From contig CP087965.1 of NCBI GenBank assembly GCA_024703855.1, positions 3,650,001-3,714,000 on the forward strand: DNA of 64,000 nucleotides. The letters are read 5' to 3'. Of the stretch, positions 55,638-64,000 are shown piece after piece. Made by a program: the position numbers and the translations under genes. The stretch is from Polaromonas sp. P2-4. GTDB lineage: Bacteria > Pseudomonadota > Gammaproteobacteria > Burkholderiales > Burkholderiaceae_C. A model generated the notes under the pieces. That model searched no databases and was not told the DNA's origin. It saw only the letters and a list, made by a program, of their open reading frames with translations. Numbering within the stretch: the first letter of the stretch is position 1; every line of letters begins with the position of its first letter.

Positions 55638-57354
55638 TCAAGCTGACATTGTGTCAAAAGAAGGCGGGCGGGCGCTCAAGGGCGGTGGCGCGGGCCTGAA
55701 CAGGACAAAAAATTCATTGCCCTCTGTGGCACCGCGCCGCACGCGCTCGTAGCCAATCTGCGCGCCGTAGCGTTCACACAGCTCCCTGCATATATAAAGG
55801 CCCAGCCCACTGGAGCGGCTCTCAGAAGAGAAAAAGGCTCAAACAAATGGGTCTGGACCGTTTGTTCCAGCGGCTGGCCGTCACTCCAGACCGACAGCCG
55901 AGCCTGCCCGGGCTCGACGATGTGGGTGGCGACTTCAATGGCATGGGCTGAGGTGCTGGCGTAGCGCAAGGCATTGTCCAGCAGGTTGATCATCAGGCGC
56001 CGCAAATGCTCGGGCTCAAAGCCTACCGCTGCATGGCTGGCTGCTGTCGTGACGCGCAGGCGCTGAGACGCTGCGTTTTGCCCGGTCCAGTCTGTGGCGA
56101 TGCGAAGGACCGTGTCGTCCAGCATCAACAGGGTCGTCTGGGGCGCGGGTACTTGCGCCTGAACCCGCGAAATGTTCAGCACCTCGTCGACAATTTTGGC
56201 CAGGCGCTGCGCGTTTTGCCTGACCATGGCGGTGAGCTGGCGGTGACCGGCATCCTGCAGGTCTTCTTCGAGCAGGGCATTGGCCTGCGAAATGGCGGCC
56301 AGCGGGTTTCTGATTTCGTGGGCCACCGCTGCCGACATGCGCCCCATGGCCGCCATTTTTTCGGTTCGCACCCGTGCTTCCATCTCGCGCAGGTCTTCCA
56401 GAAACATCACGCACAGACTTTTTGCGTGCCATTTTGCGACGCGGCCAGGCGCGTGCGCACATGCAGCCGTCGGGTGTTGTGGCCGGGGTACTGAAGGCTG
56501 ATGTCCGCTTCTTGCGGCAACCGCTTCATGAAGGTGCGATGCATCAGGTTGACCAGGGGTTGCCAGCCCGCTTCCGCGGCCAGTGCAAATGGGGCGCTGC
56601 GAACAGCTCCTTTTGTGGCCAGCAAGCGCCTGGAGGCCGGATTCGCCGCACGCACAACGCCATTGATATCGACCACGAGAACGCCATCCACCAGCGCTTC
56701 AATGACCAGCTCATTGACCTGGGTTTGCATGCGCGCCGCGGACTGGCTGGTCTTGGCCCGTTGTTCTTCACGCGCCAGCCGCAGGGCCAACTGGTTGGCC
56801 AGCAGCGCCACCAGAAAAAATCCCGAACCGCTCAGGCCGGCCTGAAGAAAGCGTGCGTTGAAATCGCTCAGTGCTTGCTGTGAACTCCACCAGGCATCGG
56901 CAAGCAGCAGCAGCGTGACGCTGGCAGCCGTACCGAAGGCCAGCAAAATCGGCCCGAGAATCGACGACAGCAGCACCGGCAGTGCAAACAGCGGGGTGTA
57001 GTTGATGCTGCTTGACTGCAGAAGGTTCAGCAATGAGAACGTGGCAACGTCCGCGCCAATGGTCAACGCCCATTGCGCGTCAAAAGTTTTACCGGGCGGG
57101 CGGGGGCTGGCCCAAAACCGCACAGCCAGCGTGGCGCATAGATAGGCAATACTCACCGCGATAGACCGGCGATCGGTGATGTTGCCCAGGACATAGATGG
57201 CGGCCTGCAGAACCACCAGCACGCCGGCAATGGCGACGCGTGCCGTCATGAACACACGCCAGAGGCGGCCGAAAGAGCCCAACTCGGGTTTCGCCTCCCA
57301 GGCCCCGGGAGTCGTCTCCATGGCGCCAAACCATGAACTGGCTTCGGCGGTCAT
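55638..57354 (-). CDS. pilS: PilS-like membrane sensor histidine kinase, two frameshifts
   Basis: Membrane kinase with about six N-terminal hydrophobic segments (residues 35-185), a PAS-like domain (ALVDGVLVVDINGVVRAANPASRRL), the H box AAVAHEIRNPLAAI with the phospho-His, an N box INLLDNALRYAS and, after a break near 55830 (one T missing), the G box SSGLGLYICRELCERYGAQIGY. Another break is near 56405. The corrected stop is at 55638, just before pilR. Its PilS identity is inferred from topology and gene order. Confidence 0.83.
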
Positions 57355-57614
57355 CTGGTTTCGGCCTGACGGCGGTGGGCCTCGCTGCAGTAAATACCCT
57401 GCTTGCCCTTTTTGTTCTTGGTGCCGATCAGGGCTTCAGACCGTGGCAGATGCACCTGACAGACATCGCAAGCCACTATTTCCGTGACGCCGGCGCCCTG
57501 CCCGGAAGGGGGACGAGGGCGCGCATTGGCCGCCTCATTGCGTTCGGCCTGCCGGTTATGGCGCCAGAGCCAAAAAACCACCAGCACGAGGGCTGCGACC
57601 AGCAGGTATTTCAT
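57351..57614 (-). CDS. PP0621-like small anchored protein
   Basis: An 87-residue protein with an N-terminal membrane segment (LLVAALVLVVFWLW) and a cysteine motif ACDVCQVHLPRSEA...GIYCSEAHRR, a likely small zinc-binding C-x2-C...C-x3-H site. It overlaps the CcsA-like gene upstream and pilS downstream as ATGA. Such proteins often precede pilSR in betaproteobacteria, as I recall; function unknown. Confidence 0.8.
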   Translation of the reverse strand: MKYLLVAALVLVVFWLWRHNRQAERNEAANARPRPPSGQGAGVTEIVACDVCQVHLPRSEALIGTKNKKGKQGIYCSEAHRRQAETR

Positions 57615-58438
57615 GCCCGCCTCAAGACGACTTCAAGCACAAAGCGTGAGCCTGCATAACCTAGCAGCAGCAGCCCTGAGCCCAGGTAAAGCACGCGCAG
57701 GGCTGTGCGTCCGCGCCAGCCCAGGCCGCGCGTCCAATCAGCAGGCCTGCAAATGTTATCCAGGCCAATACTGAGAAAATCGTTTTGTGGTTCCACAGGG
57801 CTCCTTGGTGTGGACCGTACAAAGTCTCGGCAAGAGGCGGGCCGTACAAGGTGTCGGCGAAAAGCCAGCCCACCAGCAAGGTGGCCGACAGCAGGACGAA
57901 ACCGGCCTCGACAAAGCGAAACGTCAGGCGCTCCAGCGTCAAAAGGGGTATGCCGGCGTCGGTCTGGGCCGCGGAACGGAGGGAGCGCTCAAGTCGCGTC
58001 ATGAGCCAGCCATGCACCACCGCGGCGGCAAACAGGCCGTATGAAGCAATTCCTGAACGCCCAGTGCAGCGGCAGCCACGGCGACGAAATGAGGTGGTAA
58101 CTGGTGCCGGGAAAAATCAGCGGCAGGATGACCGCGGCACTGCCCAGCCCCGCCAGCGCCCAGTGGGCCTGAAGCTGCGGAAACAGCCGGCTTTCAATCG
58201 CATAAACCGTCACCACCAGCCAGACCGTCATGGACAGAGCCGGCGCAAAGCCAAAGCGTGGCGGTTGTCCCAAGAGGCCTTCGGCCAACGCCAGGGCGTG
58301 CAACAACCAGGCCGCCAGCAGCACGCCGCGAGTGGCTCCTGGGCTCAAATGCGCGCTCAGCAGTGCCAGCACTGCATAGGCGATGGCGGCACTGACCGCC
58401 GCCGCAAGACCCCACCAAGCACTCAAAGCTAAAATCAT
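57611..58438 (-). CDS. CcsA/HemX-like cytochrome c assembly family membrane protein, two frameshifts
   Basis: About eight membrane segments and the family motifs FPGTSYHLISSPWLPLHWA and HQGALWNHKTIFSVLAWITFAGL, including the His of the WxxHK region. Breaks near 58045 and 57718. An in-frame tandem duplication (TLYGPPLAE then TLYGPHQG) lies just before the WNHK motif. Probable inner-membrane heme or cytochrome biogenesis factor; exact role unclear. Confidence 0.83.
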
Positions 58439-58555
58439 GGCTAGAGTTTAGCCTTTACCGTCTTGCCTGGCGCTTGCCCAAGCGTCTTCTTAAGCGCTTC
58501 TCAAGCCCTTTTTCAACCCCCACCTAACTTGCTCCATGTTTGTGGAGCCCGCCCA

Positions 58556-59914
58556 ATGGCCTCAGCCCTTACCGACAAACTCTCCCGCCTCGTCAAGGAA
58601 ATGCGAGGCCAGGCCCGCATCACCGAATCCAATGTGCAGGACATGTTGCGCGAGGTGCGCATGGCGCTGCTCGAAGCCGACGTGGCCCTGCCGGTGGTGC
58701 GCGACTTCATCGCCCGGGTCAAAGACAAGGCGCTGGGCCAGGAGGTGATGGGTTCGCTCTCGCCCGGCCAGGCGCTGGTGGGCATTGTTAACCGCGAGCT
58801 GGCGGCGACCATGGGCGCGGGCGTCAGCGACATCAACCTGGCGGCGCAGCCGCCCGCAGTGATTTTGATGGCGGGCTTGCAGGGTGCCGGTAAAACCACC
58901 ACCACGGCCAAGCTGGCCAAGCACCTGATCGAAAAGCGCAAGAAAAAAGTGTTGACGGTGTCCGGCGACGTTTACCGGCCTGCCGCCATCGAGCAGCTGA
59001 AAACGGTGACGGCGCAGGCCGGGGCTGAGTGGTTTCCCAGCACGCCGGACCAAAAACCCGTCGATATTGCCCACGCCGCGCTTGACTATGCACGCAAGCA
59101 TTTCTTTGACGTGTTGCTGGTCGATACGGCCGGCCGGCTGGCCATTGACGAAGCCTTGATGCAGGAGATCAAGGAGCTGCATGCGGTGCTCAATCCGGTC
59201 GAAACCCTGTTTGTCGTCGATGCCATGCAGGGCCAGGATGCGATCAACACGGCCAAAGCCTTCAAGGAGGCGCTGCCGCTGACCGGCATCATCCTGACCA
59301 AAACCGACGGTGACTCGCGCGGTGGTGCGGCGCTTAGCGTGCGGCAAATCACCGGCGCACCGATCAAGTTCTCAGGCACCAGCGAAAAAATCGATGGCCT
59401 GGAAGTGTTTGATGCCGAGCGGCACGCCGGCCGCATTCTGGGCATGGGCGACATCGTTGCGCTGGTCGAGCAGGTGGCGGCCGGGGTGGACATGGCCGCA
59501 GCGCAAAAGCTCGCCGCCAAAATCAAGTCCGGCGACGGCTTTGACCTCAATGACTTTTTAAGCCAGCTCCAGCAGATGAAAAACATGGGCGGGCTGTCCA
59601 GCCTGCTCGAAAAACTGCCCGCGCAAATGGCCGCCAAAGCGGGCCAGGTCGATATGGCCAAGGCCGAAAAAGACATCAAGCGCAAGGAAGGCATCATCCA
59701 GAGCATGACACCGCTAGAGCGCCGCAAACCCGAACTGATCAAGGCCACCCGCAAGCGCCGCATCGCCGCCGGCTCCGGCGTGCATGTTCAGGAAGTCAAC
59801 CGCCTGCTCAATGAATTTGAGCAAATGCAGGGCATGATGAAAAAAATGAAGGGCAGCGGCATGATGAAGATGATGAAGCGCATGGGCGGCATGAAGGGCA
59901 TGCCCAAATTCTGA
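58556..59914 (+). CDS. ffh: Signal recognition particle protein Ffh
   Basis: GTPase that binds 4.5S RNA and targets membrane proteins to FtsY/SecYEG. The 452-residue product has the N domain, the G domain (GLQGAGKTTTTAKLA, DTAGRLAID, LTKTDGDSRGG) and a Met-rich M domain ending in MMKMMKRMGGMKGMPKF. ATG at 58556 starts MASALTDKLSRL. It is divergent from the CcsA-like gene. No interruption. Confidence 0.97.
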   Translation: MASALTDKLSRLVKEMRGQARITESNVQDMLREVRMALLEADVALPVVRDFIARVKDKALGQEVMGSLSPGQALVGIVNRELAATMGAGVSDINLAAQPPAVILMAGLQGAGKTTTTAKLAKHLIEKRKKKVLTVSGDVYRPAAIEQLKTVTAQAGAEWFPSTPDQKPVDIAHAALDYARKHFFDVLLVDTAGRLAIDEALMQEIKELHAVLNPVETLFVVDAMQGQDAINTAKAFKEALPLTGIILTKTDGDSRGGAALSVRQITGAPIKFSGTSEKIDGLEVFDAERHAGRILGMGDIVALVEQVAAGVDMAAAQKLAAKIKSGDGFDLNDFLSQLQQMKNMGGLSSLLEKLPAQMAAKAGQVDMAKAEKDIKRKEGIIQSMTPLERRKPELIKATRKRRIAAGSGVHVQEVNRLLNEFEQMQGMMKKMKGSGMMKMMKRMGGMKGMPKF

Positions 59915-59931
59915 AAAGCCGGGTTTTAGAT

Positions 59932-59987
59932 AAAAACAGGCTCTAGCCCAATAAGGGTAGGCGCAACTAGCTATCAAAACAATAGCT
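59932..59987 (-). repeat. Dispersed ~55-bp repeat, copy 7
   Basis: On the minus strand: TAGCTATTGTTTTGATAGCTA, GCGCCTACCCTTATTGGGC, AGAGCCTGTTTTT, with both hairpins. The insertion sequence begins 16 bp downstream of it; the target duplication starts 5 bp after. Confidence 0.75.
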
Positions 59988-59992
59988 AATGC

Positions 59993-60002
59993 GCCTTTCT
60001 TA
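59993..60002. repeat. Target site duplication of the insertion sequence
   Basis: GCCTTTCTTA occurs at 59993-60002 and again at 61271-61280, directly outside the inverted repeats. Ten bp fits the 8-10 bp duplications of the ISAs1 family. Confidence 0.9.
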
Positions 60003-61270
60003 CAGGGCTATCGCATCTAAATGCAGCCCATCTTGAGCACGGTCTCCAGATAGCCCTGATCCCAGCCTGCACGCCGGCGTTTGCCCTGGATACCCAGTTT
60101 TTTAGTCGTTTCCTGCTTGAGCTGGGTCAGCGTGATGCGCCTTATGCAGGCGAAATTGGCCGGGGCATTGTCTTTGCGCACCTGACAATCGTCTTCTTTA
60201 AAGCTCACATCCAACGACCAGTGCAACTCGTTTTCAACCGCCCAATGACTGCGTACCGCTTTGGCAAGCACCTCGGCCCCCGTGCTTAAAGGCAGGCTGC
60301 TGATGTAGTAGCTGTCTTCGCTGCTGATCTTGCCGCCTATCTGGCGCTGCCTGCGTACCATCGCTATCGTCTGCAGCCCGGCCCAAGCCTTGGTGGCCCT
60401 TTTGAGGTGCGACGGCACAGCCGTCACCCAGTGTTCGCGCTGCTCAACGCGCCCATGACGGCTTGGGCCAGCGGGTTCAAGATAGTGGCTGTGGGGCGGT
60501 TTGGCACAACCATCGGCAAGACTTTTCTCAAACCATGAAGCCACTCCCAGGCACAGGTGACGATGGTTGGTTTTGAGGCCGAGCACATAGTCGGCCTGGC
60601 TTTTGATGATCTCTTGGGCAATGGCTTTTTGGCATCCCATGGCGTCAATGGTGACAGTGCAGCCCTGGATACTCAGCAGCTTGAGTAACTCAGGAATCGC
60701 CGTAATTTCGTTGGATTTTTTCAGCCGTTCGCACCTGCCCCAGCAGCAGGCCGTGCTGGCTGGCCCAGGCGCTGACGATGTGCAATGGGTGTTTTTTTCC
60801 ATCGCGTGAGCCACGCACACTTTTTCCGTCGATGGCAACCACACCCTGCACGCGCCCAACAAGGCTGCCAAGCCACTGCTGGCAAGCCTTCTCCAGCGCC
60901 TCGGTGTTGATCAGGCGAAACACCCGGGCGAAGGTGTCGTGTGAGGGGATGCCGTTGGGCAACTTCAAAAAAGTGGCAAACCACGCCAGCTTGGACTGGC
61001 CGAATTCGACCACTTCGGTCCAGTGATCGGCCCCGCCGATGACGGCGCACAGCGCAATGGCCAAGATATCGAGCAGCTCATGGCGCTGGGTGCGCGCCAT
61101 GCGTGGGTCTGGCACTTCGCCAAGGTATTCCATCAGGTTCAGGCGCGGGCTCTCGGTCATGCAAGGTTCACTACAGGTTTTTTTGAAGCACCGTAGTTTG
61201 CCTCTTGTCTGACTCCACCGCCTTGCTCGGTTCGCTTTTTGAGGTCCTAAATTTAGATGCGATAGCCCTG
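60003..61270 (-). mobile_element. Complete ISAs1-family insertion sequence
   Basis: A 1268-bp element with perfect 20-bp terminal inverted repeats (CAGGGCTATCGCATCTAAAT at 60003-60022, reverse complement at 61251-61270) and a 10-bp target duplication. It lies between ffh and opgH, which converge, and interrupts no gene. The perfect ends and duplication suggest a recent insertion. Confidence 0.93.
60017..61160 (-). CDS. ISAs1-family DDE transposase, one frameshift
   Basis: About 380 residues, related to the H-repeat-associated proteins. N-terminal LLDILAIALCAVIGGADHW and GIPSHDTFARVF; catalytic Asp in VAIDGKSVRG, Asp in VTIDAMGCQKAIA, and Glu in HWAVENELHWSLDV. The frame breaks in an A6 run near 60716-60721; with five A it reads TAEKSNEITAIPELL. 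The stop codon lies within the left inverted repeat. Programmed frameshifting is not usual in this family, so I favour a sequence error. Confidence 0.92.
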
Positions 61271-61298
61271 GCCTTTCTTAAACCTAGCTTCCCTATGC

Positions 61299-63295
61299 TC
61301 AGACGGCTCGCAGCCGTGGTTTGGCCAGCTGGCTGGCATGCAGCCAGGCGCGGCGCAGCACGGCCGGCGATCGGGTCTCTTCAGGAATCAGCAGGTAGTT
61401 TTGCGCACGCATCGCCGCACCCACGCCCACCTGGCTGGTCAGCACGGTCATAGGAATCGCCAGCAGCAGCGGCAGCCCCACGGGCAGCAGCCAGACCAAG
61501 GCGCGTGCGTCAATCATGGCAATGCCCGCTGCCAGCAGCAGAATCACCCCGCTCATTGGCGCGAGCTGCGCCAGCGCATGACGCCACGGCACCGCAGCCG
61601 CTTCGCGTGGGGGCGATTTCCATTCCAGCTTCAGACCGGTCAGCGCAATCACCACAAACAGCGAATGTGCCAGCATACGGACAGGCGCTTGCAGCAGGGC
61701 AATCAGGGTTTCCAGCAGGGCGCTGCGCAGCAGGCTGGCGATACCGCCATAGCTTTGCTGCTGCCGGTTGATCAACACGGCGGCAATGCCCAGAATGCGC
61801 GGCAAAAACAGCATGCACAGCGTCCAGGCCCACAGCGACATCAACTCGCCCGGGACCAGATCCCAGTCGGCCACCATGGGCGCACCCGACAGCCATAGCG
61901 CCGTTCCCAGCGTGAGGAAGCACAACCATATAGGCGCTGACAGGTAAGCCATGGCACCGGTGCCAAACATGGAGCGGTGCACCGGATGAATGCCGGGCTC
62001 GGCAATCAGGCGTGAGTTTTGCAGATTGCCCTGGCACCAGCGGCGGTCGCGCTGCAGTTCGGCCAGCAAATCGGGCGGCTGCTGCTCGTAGCTGCCCACC
62101 AAGTCGGCCACCAGCCAGACGTGGTAACCGGCGCGGCGCATCAGTGCGGCCTCGACAAAGTCGTGCGACATGATGCTGCCCGACATGCCACCGGTGCCTT
62201 TAATGTGGGCCAGCGCGCAGTGCTGCATGAAGGGGGCGATGCGGATGATGGCGTTGTGGCCCCAGTAGTGCGACTCGCCCATCTGCCAGAACTGCATGCC
62301 CAAGGTGAAGAGGCGGCCGGTGACGCGTGAGGCGAACTGCTGCGCACGCGCATGCAAGGTCACATGGCCGATGGCCTGGGTGGCGGTCTGGATGATGCCG
62401 GCCTTGGGGTTGGCTTCCATCAGCTTGACCATCGCCACCAGGCAGTCGCCGCTCATCACGCTGTCGGCGTCCAGCACCACCATGTAGCGGTAGTCCTTGC
62501 CCCAGCGGCGGCAGAAGTCGGCCACGTTGCCGGCCTTGCGGTCGGTGCGGCGTTTGCGCAGGCGGTAATACACCTCGATTTGCGGCTGGTCGGGCTGGCT
62601 GGCCAGCTGGGCCCGCAGGTCTTCCCAGGCGGCGCGCTCGGCTTGCTGGATGGCCGGGTTGTTGCTGTCGGACAGCACAAACACGTCAAAAGCCTGAACA
62701 TGCCCGGTCATCGCGACGGATTCGCAAGTGGCGCGCAGGCCGGCGAACACCGTACGCACATCTTCGTTGCAGATCGGCATGATGATGGCGGTGCGCGTGG
62801 TTGCATCCAGCGTGTGGTGCTGGACTTTTTGGCCGACAGGGTGTGCGCATCGCCGAACAGCGTCACATAAAACCCCATCATCGCCGTCATGAAGCCGGTC
62901 ACCACCCAAGCCGACAGCAGCGCAAACAGGCCCAGTTGGCCGTATTCGAGCCAAGCGTTGTCGTAGTCGGGTTGCATGTCGGCAAAAATGCTGGTGGCCA
63001 GCACGGTGCTGAGCACCGTCAGCGCCACAAACACCGCGCGGCGGCGCTTGGCCGCCAGCTGCCAGGGCTCCAGTTTTTCGGAAATCAAAGGGGCTGGCGT
63101 CGTCTGGGTGCCGGTCGAACCGGTCAATTTCACCAAGGGCAACAGGGCGGCCGTGCCCACACTGTTCCAGAAGCCGCGCCAAGGCCGCGGTGCCATGGAG
63201 CCGCGGTTCACCGGCGGGGCGGTAAGCGCATTGGGGTGCCGTTCTTCGCGCAGGCTGCTGCGCGTGCTTGGTGTGCTGCGAATGCGGTGTGCCAT
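61299..63295 (-). CDS. opgH: Glucans biosynthesis glucosyltransferase OpgH, one frameshift
   Basis: Inner-membrane GT2 synthase of osmoregulated periplasmic glucans. Several membrane segments flank the catalytic domain: TAIIMPICNEDVRTVFAGL, VVLDADSVMSGDCLV (DAD), SHDFVEAALMRRAGYHVWL and QRDRRWCQGNLQN (QxxRW). The break is near 62826 (A5 for A6 in SAKKVQHH). ATG at 63295 overlaps the opgG stop by one base; ATG at 63319 is an alternative with a larger overlap. Confidence 0.93.
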
Positions 63296-64000
63296 CAGGG
63301 TGTGATCAGGTTGGTCCATGTTTCGCTTAAGGTGTGGGTGGTGGTGGTGTCGTGATGCTGGAGAAAGGCGCGCAGCTCTATCGGCTGGGCCGGTCCGCTT
63401 GAGTCAAGTCGCTGCACGCGCAAAGTCATGCGCCAGGCGCCGGTTGCGGGGTTTTTGTAGGCCAGGCTTTCCAGCACGCGGCCGTTGGCACTGGCCGTGG
63501 CAACGGCTCGCACGGGCGCGTTTTCGGGCAAGGCGTCGAGTGCGGGGCCGGCAAAGTCGATGACGAACTGGATTTGCTGGCTCAGCGCCTCGGTGCCAAG
63601 CTTCGAATAGCCCGTGCCGCGACGTGATTGCGTGACCCAGCCGTTGGGCGGCAACTGCTGGTCTTTTCCTTGCCAGGCAATCTGGTAAGCCAGATCCAGC
63701 GATTGGCCGGGCGCCGGCAATTTTTCGGGCACCCAGTAGGCCGCCACGTTGTCGTGGGTTTCGTCGGGCGTGGCAAATTGCAAAAGCTCGACACGGCCCG
63801 CACCCCAGTCGCCCAGCGGCGTGACCCAGGCGCTGGGCCTGAGCTCGTAGCGGGCTTCGGTGTCTTCGTAGCTGTTGAAGGCGCGGTCGCGTTGCATCAG
63901 GCCAAAGCCCTTCAGGCTTTTCATGGCAAACGAGGTCACCAGCGTTGATGCCGGGTTTTGCAGTGGCCGCCACAGCCATTCGCCCCCTCCTTTGCCGTCA
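63295..64000 (-). CDS. opgG: Glucans biosynthesis protein OpgG (5' part beyond window)
   Basis: Periplasmic protein needed for the beta-1,6 branching or release of periplasmic glucans made by OpgH. The visible C-terminal ~235 residues match the family: GEWLWRPLQNPASTLVTSFA, ..GFGLMQRDRAFNSYEDTEAR, RPSAWVTPLGDWGAG, DETHDNVAAYWVPEKLP and the final TLSETWTNLITP. The frame stays open to the window edge at 64000, so the N-terminus and signal peptide are missing. Operon opgG-opgH. Confidence 0.93.
   Translation of the reverse strand, partial: DGKGGGEWLWRPLQNPASTLVTSFAMKSLKGFGLMQRDRAFNSYEDTEARYELRPSAWVTPLGDWGAGRVELLQFATPDETHDNVAAYWVPEKLPAPGQSLDLAYQIAWQGKDQQLPPNGWVTQSRRGTGYSKLGTEALSQQIQFVIDFAGPALDALPENAPVRAVATASANGRVLESLAYKNPATGAWRMTLRVQRLDSSGPAQPIELRAFLQHHDTTTTHTLSETWTNLITP

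Noticed and set aside
60711..60730. Programmed ribosomal frameshift in the transposase at the A6 run
   Set aside because: An A6 slippage site would be attractive, but ISAs1-family elements normally have a single frame and the same kind of indel occurs throughout this window.

Overview
The window is about 64 kb of a betaproteobacterial chromosome. Gene order, protein sequences and repeats point to Burkholderiales, family Comamonadaceae (Polaromonas/Rhodoferax-like); I cannot name a species. Nearly everything is chromosomal housekeeping, and peptidoglycan synthesis dominates.

Layout. 1-2690: the end of dksA and an unrecognised gene with a STAS-like tail. 3136-20763: a complete division and cell wall (dcw) cluster, mraZ-rsmH-ftsL-ftsI-murE-murF-mraY-murD-ftsW-murG-murC-ddl-ftsQ-ftsA-ftsZ, mostly joined by 1-11 nt overlaps and headed by MraZ-type direct repeats; lpxC follows. 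21800-24182: a small membrane protein, ruvC, and a phospholipid pair (cdsA-like, plsC-like). 24349-28031: an accessory sugar module, a lacI-family regulator with an in-frame stop and a GH3 lipoprotein. 28187-33446: mtgA, aroE, a tonB-like gene, rnb and a YqiA-like esterase. 33659-39564: rodA, a GarR-type dehydrogenase, yegP, tldD, aroG and a small gene. 39642-41069: mpl. 41295-47609: a thioredoxin-like protein, accB-accC, prmA, a DUF3426 zinc-ribbon protein and a PfkB kinase. 47652-53138: DUF167, a histone H1-like protein, nrdB and nrdA behind NrdR boxes. 53592-58438: ampD, a PilR/PilS-like two-component system and a CcsA-like protein. 58556-64000: ffh, a complete ISAs1-family insertion sequence with target duplication, opgH and the 3' part of opgG.

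The most interesting item is upstream of aroG (DAHP synthase). A 24-codon ORF at 37824-37898 carries seven aromatic codons in a run of eight (FYFGYFWF), followed by a perfect 9-bp antiterminator that is mutually exclusive with an intrinsic terminator. This is the architecture of a transcription attenuator sensing Phe/Tyr/Trp, placed on the entry step of aromatic biosynthesis. Its start codon has no Shine-Dalgarno sequence and sits close to the predicted transcription start, so it may be leaderless.

Second, a dispersed ~55-bp repeat occurs seven times between genes and at least twice inside genes (murG and aroE). In both genes it is read in the same frame and gives related peptides, like Rickettsia palindromic elements. 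A separate REP-like element forms part of a 46-codon ORF bridging rsmH and ftsL.

Caution: about 50 small indels interrupt 29 otherwise well-conserved genes, many of them essential. Many lie in short homopolymers. I read these as sequence or assembly errors, not pseudogenes; such genes are annotated over their full span with the break noted.
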